Shown in pieces: positions 55,379 to 64,000 of a DNA stretch of 64,000 nt (positions are counted from its first letter, which is position 1; each line of letters begins with the position of its first letter). Origin of the DNA: Cokeromyces recurvatus (Eukaryota > Mucoromycota > Mucoromycetes > Mucorales > Mucoraceae); contig NW_026251406.1 of assembly GCF_025118155.1 (NCBI RefSeq), positions 69,501 through 133,500 on the forward strand, read 5' to 3'. The notes below the pieces were generated by a model. That model was given only the letters and a program-made list of their open reading frames with translations, was not told the DNA's origin and searched no databases. Made by a program: the position numbers and the translations under genes.

Positions 55379-55762
55379 AAAAAGAAAACAAAACAAAAGA
55401 AAAGGATATTTATTTTTTATATCATAAGGGAAAAAAAAAAAAGAAGATTTTTTTTTCTATTGTGTACACTTGTCTTTTTATCTATATAAACTTATACATA
55501 CTTTTACTATTTTTAACAAATACATGTTGCGTCGTTTTATAAATAAATATATACACATATATGCATTTGTATTTATACATATTGGTCTTAAATTTCTAAT
55601 CTGAAAGAGCTTTTTTTTTATTTTTATTTTTAATCAGTTTGAAAAAAAAAAAAAAATACACATAATAAAATTAATTCATATAAACTAATTACGAAGAATA
55701 GAGTAAGACTCGTATTTTTTTTTGGTTTTTTTACACGTCTTTTAATAATATAAGTATATGCT
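55379..55762. other. convergent intergenic region
   Basis: 3' flanks of the pyruvate carboxylase and CREG-like genes: A/T homopolymers and AATAAA-like signals only. Confidence 0.5.
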
Positions 55763-56490
55763 CTATGAGTTCTGATACAGATCCAGAGGTATCCAGCCAA
55801 TATAATTTAATCCACCAAACCCACCTACATAATATATCTTTTGTACATGGAATTCATAAAAATGGAAATCAGAAAATGAATACCTTTACAAAAAGAAAAA
55901 AAAAAGAAAAAGAAAAGAAAAATTATGTATACTATACTACTACTTGTGCTTGTTTGTATTATTTCTTACCATAATTTAGCTTCAGGATGGGTGCTTGCGA
56001 AACATGACATAGCCGATTGAGTCTATAAATATTAAATAGACTCAACATCACATGTGGCAAGGAGAGGAGTTTTACATAATATATAAATATGTGTATTTAT
56101 ATACCTTGGACTTGGGAACTCTAGTTATATTTCCAAATAATGTAAATCTAGGCTGTTGAATAGGTGTTGTTGGATAAGGTTCATTATAATCTTTTAAGGC
56201 AGTAATAGTAAATGCTACTTTATTCATTTGATAATGCATATTCCTTGTACTCAACTATATATATATATATATATAATGACTCACTCTATAAGAGATAAGA
56301 ATAGTCATGTATTATTACAATGTACACTACCTGCAAATCAGACAGATAAAGTAATAGGTTACCATGAGGCGTACATTTATCACTATAGTATTCCATAATA
56401 CCAAATGGATATCCATCGAGTTCCTCGGATATAGATTTGTCCATTAAAGTCAACAAATGTCCTCGGCCTTTTAAAAGGTAAAGTAAATAA

Positions 56491-56523
<33 letters not shown>

Positions 56524-56701
56524 AAAAAGTAAATTCAAATGAACTGACTTATTTACCAGAATCTGATAAAACTCTTCTACACAATTTAGCAGCTTTTTCA
56601 ATAGATTGATGTACATTTATTATAATTTCATCATTACTTGATACAAGAAATAATAAAACTACAAGTGTGAATAATATTATTTGAAAAAGTACTTTTGTCA
56701 T
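55763..56701 (-). CDS. CREG-like secreted protein (PNPOx-like fold), 201 aa
   Basis: Five exons: 56,701-56,557, 56,467-56,331, 56,254-56,105, 56,022-55,970 and 55,883-55,763. A signal peptide (MTKVLFQIILFTLVVLLFLVSS) precedes a split-barrel domain with CREG-family marks: GYPFGIMEYYSD, GNLLLYLSDLQ, the AFTITAL strand, CFASTHPEAKLW, FSDFHFYEFHVQKIYYVGGF and YIGWIPLDLY at the end. CREG proteins are secreted or lysosomal glycoproteins related to FMN oxidases but usually without flavin; the fungal function is unknown. I start at 56,701 because the upstream Met would add a second hydrophobic run. Intron 1 carries about 30 A on the plus strand (T in sense). Confidence 0.88.
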
Positions 56702-57298
56702 AGTGGTGTGAAAAAAAAAAGAGAGAACAAGAAAGAAAACAATGTGATAGTAGTAAGTTAATATGAGTTTATTAAATCTCCACGGAGGAGTTTTATCCAA
56801 TCAAACCGCTTGTACACTTCTATATGCATAAATCTGTTGTTATTCTTGAAAACAGTATATTAAAAACAAAGGACTCAAAAGCTTTGCTCCTCTTCATCTT
56901 TATTTCCTAATTGGGAAGGACATAACTTAGAGAGAGAGAGTGTGTGTGTGTTTGTGTGTGATTTATATTGAGTCTCTTTTATTTGAGCATATTTTGATAA
57001 TATCAGTATTTAAACCAGTATTCTTCTTCTTTAAAAAAAAGAAAAGTTCATTCTGTGTATAATTATACTTCCTGACTAGCAGTCAGTTATTCATTTAAAG
57101 TAACAGTTTAATATTGAATGATGTACTATTATCATGATGATAAAACTTCGAGAAAGCTTTATTTCTTTTTTTTTTTAAATGCAGCCAAGCGATCCATTTG
57201 TTGTGACTTGTAAAATCAGTCATTTTACTACAACAAATTCCATAAATTTCCAAAACGATTTTTTTTTCTTTGAATTTCTTTATCAAATAAAAGTGACA
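56702..57298. promoter_or_regulatory. divergent intergenic region
   Basis: Between the CREG-like gene and AHA1. It has an (AG)n-(TG)n microsatellite at 56,931-56,960. A CGATTTTTTTTTCTTTGAATTTC leader-type T-run precedes AHA1. Confidence 0.4.
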
Positions 57299-58597
57299 AT
57301 GTCTAACTGGAAGAACGTCAACAACTGGTAAATGATACATAAGACGAAAAAAATAATAATAAGAAAACTTCGGCTAACATATTTTTATTATTTTTTTTTA
57401 TATTAGGCACTGGTAAGTAGTTTGAACCAAAATACGAAAAAGATAAAAAAAAAAATCAATTGTAATAAAACATAAAAAAAAAAGGGTCAACAAAAACTGT
57501 TTGAAATGGGCACAAAAATGGTTTACTGAACAATTAGTTGGACTTGAAGCTGAAAAGGATGGTAACAAGGCTTCCATTTCCAAAATGGTTGACTGTTCTG
57601 GTGATGTTGACTTGAATCAAAGAAAGGGAAAGATTATTACCATCTACGATGTTGCTTTAAGATTGAATTGGAAAGGTAAGAGGCGATTAGTGTTATAAAA
57701 AAAAAAAGAGAACTGCAACAGCAAGTTAGTTAACTTTATCCCAAAAAAATAAAAAAATAGGTACTCTTGCTGATGATACCGAAGTTACTGGCTCTATTGA
57801 AATTCCTGAAATTGCCCATGATACTGATGCTGATGATTTTGTTGTAAGTAATATAATATAAATAAGCTATATATAAGGGAGGAAAAACACACACGCACGC
57901 ACAAGAATTTTGCTTTTAACGTTTTTATATGTAGTTTAATATTTCTATTTTTGATGAAAGCAATGAAAAGCAAGTGATGAAGGAAGTCATTCGTAAAGGT
58001 TTGGTTCCTTTAATCAAACAAAAGTTTGAAGCTTTTAGTCCTGCTATGATTAAGGAGAACTGTGATGACGTTTATATCGAGTCTTCACAAATGGGAGTTC
58101 CTACACCTCCTCGTATGGCCAGTCCTACGGTCAAGGCCAATGCCAACACGACTGCTCACACTACATCTACTCCAGCTACAACAGCCAAGGTGCTTAACAC
58201 AACCTCTATCAATGATCAAGAAGAATTTCAGACATCGGCTCATGAACTCTACTTGACTTTGACAGATGCTCAACGTGCTTCTATTTGGTCACGTGGACAT
58301 GTCAAGCTTGAACCCAAAGTAGGAGCCAAGTTTGAGCTCTTTAACGGTAATGTGACAGGTGAAATTCTTGAACTCGAGCCTGATAAAAAGATTGTAAAAA
58401 ATTGGAGACTTCGATCATGGCCTCAAGGTCATTATTCAAAGGTTACACTTGAGTTTGTACAAGGAAGTGAATCTGTTTTATTAAAGATCAATCAAACTGG
58501 TATTCCTATTGGTGAAGAAGAATTAACAATGAAGAATTGGAATGGTTACTACTGGAAGGCTATCAAATCTGCTTTTGGATATGGCGTTAATTTTTAG
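57299..58597 (+). CDS. AHA1: Hsp90 co-chaperone AHA1, 323 aa, with a 6-nt microexon
   Basis: Exons 57,299-57,327, 57,407-57,412, 57,485-57,675, 57,761-57,843 and 57,935-58,597. AHA1 stimulates the ATPase of Hsp90. The invariant NNWHW motif near the N-terminus is spread over three exons: NNW ends exon 1, the exon of only six bases (GCACTG) gives His, and exon 3 completes the second Trp and continues VNKNCLKWAQKWF. The N-domain follows (LNQRKGKIITIYDVALRLNW, GSIEIPEI), then a Thr/Ala linker (PTVKANANTTAHTTSTPATT), then the C-terminal AHSA1/START-like domain (NGNVTGEILELEPDKKIVKNWRLRSWP, ending AFGYGVNF). Lengths sum to 324 codons. The gene is convergent with the zinc-finger gene. Confidence 0.95.
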
Positions 58598-58819
58598 AAA
58601 ATTTTATTAATAAATATTGAGTTCTATTAGTATAATTTGCTTAGAGGGAAAAAAAAAAAGATGAGGCGAGAGGAGGGAGAGAGAAAGGGGCATATAATTA
58701 CATAAGCATAATAAAGGAAGGAGAGAGAGAGAGATAACGAAGAAGAAGAAGAAGAATAAGAAAAAAAAAAGGAAAGAAGATATGTATACATATACAAATT
58801 TGTCCATTCTCTTTACTAC

Positions 58820-59413
58820 TTATAAATTTCGATATCTTCTTTTTCCCATAGCTTTCATAGTTTGTACTTGATGACTATACCTACATTGATCATCTAGACG
58901 TAAATGGCGTTTAAGAGCATCTGTGCGTGAAAAGGCCTTTTGGCAGCAAGGACAATCATAAGGTTTATCACCTGTATGAACACGAATATGTCTTTGTAAA
59001 TCATGTTTACGTGTAAAAGAACGATGACAGAAAGTACATGAAAATGGACGTTGTTCAGTTATAGTAGTTGCATATAATTTTTTCCTTGTTGTTGTTACAC
59101 TAAAAGAGCTTTCTTCTTGTTGTTGTTGTTGCTGTTGTTGCTGCTGCTGTTGCGGTAAGTCATCATCTGATAATAAGGGGAAGGACTCCTCAGAAGAAGA
59201 GTCATCAATGATAATAAAAGGTGATGAAAAATAAGAGATTGTTTCTTGTATAGACCATACATCTTGATTAAGATAATCCATATTAGAAAAGGATAAATAA
59301 GTGATACCATGATGATGAGTTTCAATTGATTCTTCTTCTTGTTTCATATTCAATAAAAAGACTTCTTTATTATCTGTCATTAATAAATAACAAGAAGGAC
59401 AAGAACAATGCAT
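58820..59413 (-). CDS. C2H2 zinc-finger protein, 197 aa
   Basis: Single exon. Two tandem classical fingers near the C-terminus: FSCTFCHRSFTRKHDLQRH and YDCPCCQKAFSRTDALKRH, joined by the standard linker HTGDKPY, so sequence-specific DNA binding is likely. Upstream there is an acidic Ser/Asp stretch (IIIDDSSSEESFPLLSDDDL) and a run of 12 Gln, typical of activation regions. An N-terminal CSCPSC pair may be incidental. Fungal two-finger regulators such as the Crz1/Msn2 classes share the layout, but no ortholog can be named. The Gln run is a CAG/CAA microsatellite. Confidence 0.9.
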   Translation of the reverse strand: MHCSCPSCYLLMTDNKEVFLLNMKQEEESIETHHHGITYLSFSNMDYLNQDVWSIQETISYFSSPFIIIDDSSSEESFPLLSDDDLPQQQQQQQQQQQQEESSFSVTTTRKKLYATTITEQRPFSCTFCHRSFTRKHDLQRHIRVHTGDKPYDCPCCQKAFSRTDALKRHLRLDDQCRYSHQVQTMKAMGKRRYRNL

Positions 59414-61160
59414 ATTATATATAAATATAAAAGAAAGGAGATAATAAAAGACTTGTCTTTATTATTATTATAGTTGTTTACACACACACCTTTTTTTTTT
59501 AAAAAAAAAAAAGGGGTTAAAGTGATTATACACCTTTTTCTCAAAATGATGTTGCACTGAAAAATTTTGTGTTGACGTGTTTTTTCTTATGTCGTGTTTA
59601 TTGAAAAAATGTCGTCGCATTTATGGAAAAAGTGATGGCGCATTTATTGAAAAAAATAATATAAAAAACGAAAAATAAATTTACGTACTTGCATAAAGAA
59701 TCTTTGGAAAAGAAAAAAAAAATGGACGTTAGTATATATACATGTATACGATTAAAGAAGAATTTTATTTAAAAAATTAAAAAAAAAATGACCAATGAGC
59801 ACATAGCATTTATATATGTTGTTTTGCCCTGGTCAGATCGCTATGAAAAAAAAAAGGAAAGAAAACCCCTTTTGGGATAAAAGGGAAAATGTTGAAATGT
59901 ATGAATGTATTAATTGGTATGGTTGATTTTTTTTTGGCATAATTAATTTTGGGGAAACTTGAAATAAATTTTTGATACAAAGTGAATTTTTATTTTGGAT
60001 GAAATATGTAAGAAAAGATAAAATATAATGGTAACATCTACTTTAAGTCTAGTTATTTGAAGGATACGGACTATATCAATCATATTCAAATAGATAGCAA
60101 GGTCTCTGTTGTAAAGATGATATTCAAATCTTGAAGCAGTACAAATAGTTTTGCGGCAGTCTTGATCGGTACATCTATAATCAAATACACCAAGAAATTC
60201 TTACGAGTGGTAGAGGCTACAAAACACGAATTAAAAAAGAAATAATCAATAGATAGACAAAAGTAATAAGTACAGTGGTATAGATGAGTTTTTAAAAAGG
60301 AAAGGAAAAGAATAGAACAAGATAAAATACTTCAAAACCGTTTAATATGTTTATTAAGAGTTAAAGTTATACATATTAAAATTAAAACGAATTATTAGCA
60401 TTATATATGCATTTATATATAAAAGAAGACATATTATTATTGTATAATACAACTGATTTAACAGCTATGATAATATACTGATAAAGATATAATAAGACAA
60501 AAGAATAGCATGTGTTATAAAAGTAAAGAGATTTATTCAATAAAGCTTAATGTATTTAACTGTACGTTATGATATTACTCAATAATAGACATTGTAAAGT
60601 AGATACATATAAATATAATATTTTATTCTTGATGTGATGATAGAGCATAGACAATCAATTACACGTTAGATTATAATCATACGCTATATATCCTCTCAGG
60701 CAGTATAGCATGGTATAGTATAGCATGGTATAGTATAGTATGGTATAGTATGGTATAGTACTGCATATATACGTGTGTATAGACCTAATCCCCCGCAATA
60801 ACACAAGATATAACTTTTACGGTCATGGTAGCATTTCCCATAAGATACAATAACTGTATAAACGCTTATTTTAGGAATAGTGATAAACAATGGAAATTGA
60901 TATAAGAAATATAATCCCCCTTCTTTTCTTTTTTATCTTTGATTTCCATAAATGCAACACTTTTTTTTTTTTTTTTTTTAGGGGTGTGATATATCCACTA
61001 ACGACTGCTACTATTTTATACAAATTGAACCAATCAAATTGAAAGGAATATCATTATTCATATATGGGGCGTAAAATAAACTTCTTTTTTGTTTTAACCA
61101 AGTATTGCTTAATTTATTAATGATTACAAATTTTTTAGTGAAAAGAATAATACGGGAATA
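59414..61160. other. long intergenic region with a minisatellite
   Basis: No supported gene. At 60,706-60,762 a TATAG(C/T)ATGG(TATAG) unit is repeated about six times. At 59,603-59,655 GTCG(T)CGCATTTATGGAAAAA and a near copy GGCGCATTTATTGAAAAA form a direct repeat. An 18-T run is at 60,961. Confidence 0.55.
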
Positions 61161-62731
61161 TTACTTTTTAGCAAGAGGATGATCGGATGGTGTTAATAAT
61201 TCAAAACTACATAATAGTTCTTCATTGACGCTCATGATGGCACCAAAATTATCAAATTCACCACAGTAATTAGGAGCGCTAAAGACAGTCACCAGTGTTC
61301 TTTCATTAAAGAATTGATAGCCATCTTCAACTACCATGTGTGCTCTACAAACTAAATCCAAATCAAACTTACTTAGAAATTCATTAATCACTTTTTTACC
61401 GAAACAGTAAGAGACACCACGTTCATTATCTTCCCAATCGACAGTAATATCAGCAGGATCCGACCATAAAAGATCATTGAGAAGACCATAGTCGGGCACA
61501 TCAGTAGGTCGTTGAATGTTACGGATATCATCCATACTATGAAGTGAAGGTGAAAGACCTCCATGAACACAAAAGATTTTTCCAGCTACAAGACCTGCTA
61601 TAGGTAATGTATTAAAGACATCGACAAATGTTCTCCACATTTTAGGACTCAAACGACGTTTACATTCATCATAAAAGCCATATACTAATCATGGATATAA
61701 AGTTAATGAGTTGCCATTTCTTTTTCTTCTTAAAATTACCTTTTGTTACATTAGCTGATTCATGGTTTCCTCGTAATATAAAAAAATTCTCAGGATATTT
61801 AATTTTATAACACAATAATAATAGAAATGTTTCAAGGCTTTGTTTTCCACGATCCACATAATCACCTAAAAACAAGTAATTGGAAGCAGGTGGGAATCCA
61901 CCCATTTCAAATAATCGTAATAAATCTGTATATTGACCATGTGTATCTCCCACAATCTTGACAGGTGCTGATAATTCTAACAAAGACTATATATATGTAT
62001 ATAAATATATAAATGTATATATATATATATATATCATGTAGAGTCATATCAACATGAGTACTATTCTTTACATATGTATATATATATATATATTTATATT
62101 TATCACTTACAGGTTGGCTTAAAAAGATTTCCATAGCAGCACGACAAATAGCAGTAACTTCTGAATTTTTTAAACAAAGTTGTTTGGGTACCTTTGAAAG
62201 ATAGCCTGCGTCTAATAAACGTCGAATATAATCATCAATTTGATTAAGAACAGATATGGGTGTTATACTGGTCATTGAGCTCACTGTGAGTTGATTCATA
62301 GAACTCACAGTAAGCTGATTATTATCATCTACATCTAATGATGGTTTTTGAAGTGGTGGCCAAAAATCAGATTGTGCTAAAAGTTTATGTTGCTGTGGAT
62401 TAGCTACTTTGCCCATATAAGCATCACGTGAAGCAACTGTATCTTCATTCTCATTTTCGTTAGTAGACTTGCTGATAGGATAATCTGGATTCAGTTGTGA
62501 TAAAGCCGAATTCGAAATTTGTTGTTGTTGTTGTTGTTGATTACGGGGATGATGAGAAGATGTAATGAGAATAGAATTAAGAGATTGAGCTGTATTCACA
62601 CTATATTCATTATCATTCGAAGGAAGATCTAAACGTGGTACTGAAAGTCGTTGTGGTGTGACATCTTTTGCACTACTAGAAGCTGCACGTTTATTTTTTT
62701 TACTCTTTTTTTTAGAAATTGAATTACCCAT
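61161..62731 (-). CDS. PPZ1: PPZ-type serine/threonine protein phosphatase, 463 aa
   Basis: Exons 62,731-62,111, 61,986-61,740 and 61,684-61,161. [14 protein letters not shown] is an N-myristoylation signal with a basic patch, as in yeast Ppz1 and S. pombe Pzh1, which control K+/Na+ homeostasis and are inhibited by Hal3-type proteins. A disordered Ser/Asn/Gln-rich region of about 150 residues follows, with a perfect duplication (NQLTVSSM twice). The PP1-like catalytic domain has all metal-site motifs: GDTHGQ, GDYVDRG, RGNHE, HGGLSP and [11 protein letters not shown]. Intron 1 contains AT dinucleotide repeats. The end, DHPLAKK, is short. Confidence 0.95.
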
Positions 62732-63753
62732 TACAAAGAAGAATAATAAAAAAAAAAGGAAATTAAAATTTTTTGAAATAACAATAAGAAAAGGTAAATC
62801 TAATGACTTGGAACCACATTATTATTATTATTATTTATTTTGGCGGGAATGTAATACATACCACTAGATGCACACCATTTTATGCAACAAAATGAATAAA
62901 AAGGAAATTTTCTAAAATAGAAGAATAGCTATTTTTTTTTTTTTTTTTTTTTTTTTGAGTCAACCCTTCTTCATAATAAAGCTCTTTTATATAGCGACGA
63001 CTCGTATAATCCACAACTGGAACATATCAATAAAGATTGCTATTTATATTATGTCTTGATAATAATAGTATAATAAAGCCAATTTTATCAAACTATACGT
63101 AATATTTCAAACTATTTAAAAAAGATCTGATTAAATTTAATATTTCTTCAAGTAAATAAAAACTGTTCAAGTGGTGGAATTATCTAACTCCATAGTAGAC
63201 TATCACACGTCAAAGGAGTAATAAGTAATGATACATATATAAGACCCATTATTAGAAAATAGTGCAAACCATATTAGAAGAAGAAGAAGCAAGCAAGCAA
63301 ATGAAAACATCATTTAAATCAAGAACCCTTTTATATATAGTCATGCATAAATTAAGTGTGAATTCAATCCATATTCCTCAATAAAAGCTTAAAAGGAGGA
63401 GGAAGGGAAAGCAATTCTATAGATTAGAAAGCATCATGACGATAGTGTTGTAGTAATAGCTGAAAAATAGATATTTGTATACAAATCTATAAAAAGAATT
63501 CTTAAATACTGCTTATTACAACAGTGAAAATTACTTGTGATTGGCTTTTTAAAAAAAAAAATAGTGTTGTATAACAACAACAATTATGCTTTATAGTGTC
63601 ACATCTATGCGCTTACTATGCAACTTTGTATATATACGCGTATTTTAATTACTATGTAAAATCTGGTATTTTCTAAATTTAAACAAATAAAAATTATTTT
63701 TAGAAAATTACATGTCTGAAACCATTGTTTTATTAAAGAATTTTTTTTTCTTT
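62732..63753. other. intergenic region
   Basis: No supported gene. It has a T25-type run at 62,932-62,956, an (AGA)n stretch at 63,279 and a CT-poor AT-rich remainder. Confidence 0.5.
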
Positions 63754-63999
63754 TCAGTTCTTGACAGCGACATGGTTATATGAAATAGATCTTGGTGGTA
63801 TATAAGGTGGATTATTATTATTGTTATTATTAGAATAATAATAAGTATATAATGGTGCTGCAGTTGACTTGTATGATTGAAATTCAGTATTAGCAGTCAT
63901 GTAGTAGTAGTGTTGTTGTTGTTGTTGGTATTGCATTCTTGCTGTATAGGAAATTAAGATATTTGAAATTAAAACTTGTTCTCTTAATGGTCGTTTATA
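63754..63999 (-). CDS. C-terminal end of an unknown Q/N-rich protein (cut by window edge)
   Basis: The frame is open from the window edge (YKRPLREQVLISNILISYTA, then RMQYQQQQQ) to the stop at 63,754. The part inside the window is 81 codons, with Gln, Tyr and Asn runs (YSNNNNNNNPPYIPPR) and the end SYNHVAVKN. A possible acceptor TATACAG at about 63,940 could mean that the upstream part is partly intronic. The basic, helical-looking KRPLREQVLISNILIS may be a conserved segment, but I do not recognise it. Confidence 0.55.
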   Translation of the reverse strand, partial: YKRPLREQVLISNILISYTARMQYQQQQQHYYYMTANTEFQSYKSTAAPLYTYYYSNNNNNNNPPYIPPRSISYNHVAVKN

Positions 64000-64000
64000 A

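Noticed and set aside
55765..55974. Plus-strand ORF downstream of pyruvate carboxylase
   Set aside because: It is antisense to exons 4-5 of the CREG-like gene, which keeps family motifs.
59095..59325. Minus-strand ORF with an Asn run
   Set aside because: Alternative frame of the zinc-finger gene across its CAG/CAA repeat.
60696..60890. Minus-strand ORF ending in YTIPCYTIPCYTA
   Set aside because: Translation of the TATAG(C/T)ATGG minisatellite.

Overview
The window looks like nuclear DNA of an early-diverging fungus, most likely Mucoromycota (Mucorales). It is very AT-rich. Its genes have many short GT-AG introns of about 50-100 nt, the proteins are typical fungal and opisthokont ones (cytosolic pyruvate carboxylase, Rax1-like, PPZ-like, eIF3e, ARPC2), and it carries Tc1/mariner-type transposons plus small repeat-associated gene families of the kind abundant in Mucorales. 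The taxonomic call is an inference from gene content; no rRNA is present.

The window splits into two compartments. Bases 1 to about 27,400 are repeat-rich and gene-poor. This part holds a Tc1-like element (B) present twice: a truncated copy at the left edge and a complete copy at 20,366-22,023. It also holds a second Tc1-like element (C, 10,011-11,625) inserted in a host reading frame, and a third (A, from 19,242) whose last codons were split by B. A fourth, structurally different DDE transposon (D, 22,978-24,751) has unusually long inverted ends. Around these lie at least four decayed transposase copies (2.1-2.8, 17.0-17.2 and 18.3-19.0 kb, and outside this compartment 50.5-50.9 kb), several pairs of LTR-like modules, a tRNA-Thr(UGU), and broken genes of Mucoromycota-type unknown families. 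One of those families has a PD-(D/E)XK-like motif pair.

Bases 27,476 to 64,000 are gene-dense, with alternating strands and short spacers. In order: HAD phosphatase (+), COQ7 (-), CFAP20 (+), NME6-like NDP kinase (-), PRPP synthetase (+), WRAP53/TCAB1-like (-), an unknown protein (+), eIF3e (+), an SLC45/SUC-like MFS sugar transporter (+), an MCFD2-like EF-hand protein (+), an ELO fatty-acid elongase (+), a PC-esterase/TBL-like membrane protein (-), Rax1-like (+), a lysophosphatidate acyltransferase (-), ARPC2 (+), pyruvate carboxylase (+), a CREG-like secreted protein (-), AHA1 (+), a two-finger C2H2 protein (-), a PPZ-like phosphatase (-) and the C-terminal exon of an unknown Q/N-rich protein (-). 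These are housekeeping functions with no shared pathway; the grouping is ordinary eukaryotic gene order. Most gene models were rebuilt by hand: for every multi-exon model the exon lengths sum to a multiple of three and each junction has GT and AG.

No clear new defence or metabolic system is visible. The most unusual items are a 6-nt microexon in AHA1, the ciliary protein CFAP20 in a presumed non-flagellated fungus, the paired-inverted-repeat ends of element B, the repeat-filled long ends of element D, a PD-(D/E)XK-like repeat-associated gene, a PC-esterase-like protein lacking the usual nucleophile serine, and very long poly-T tracts within introns.
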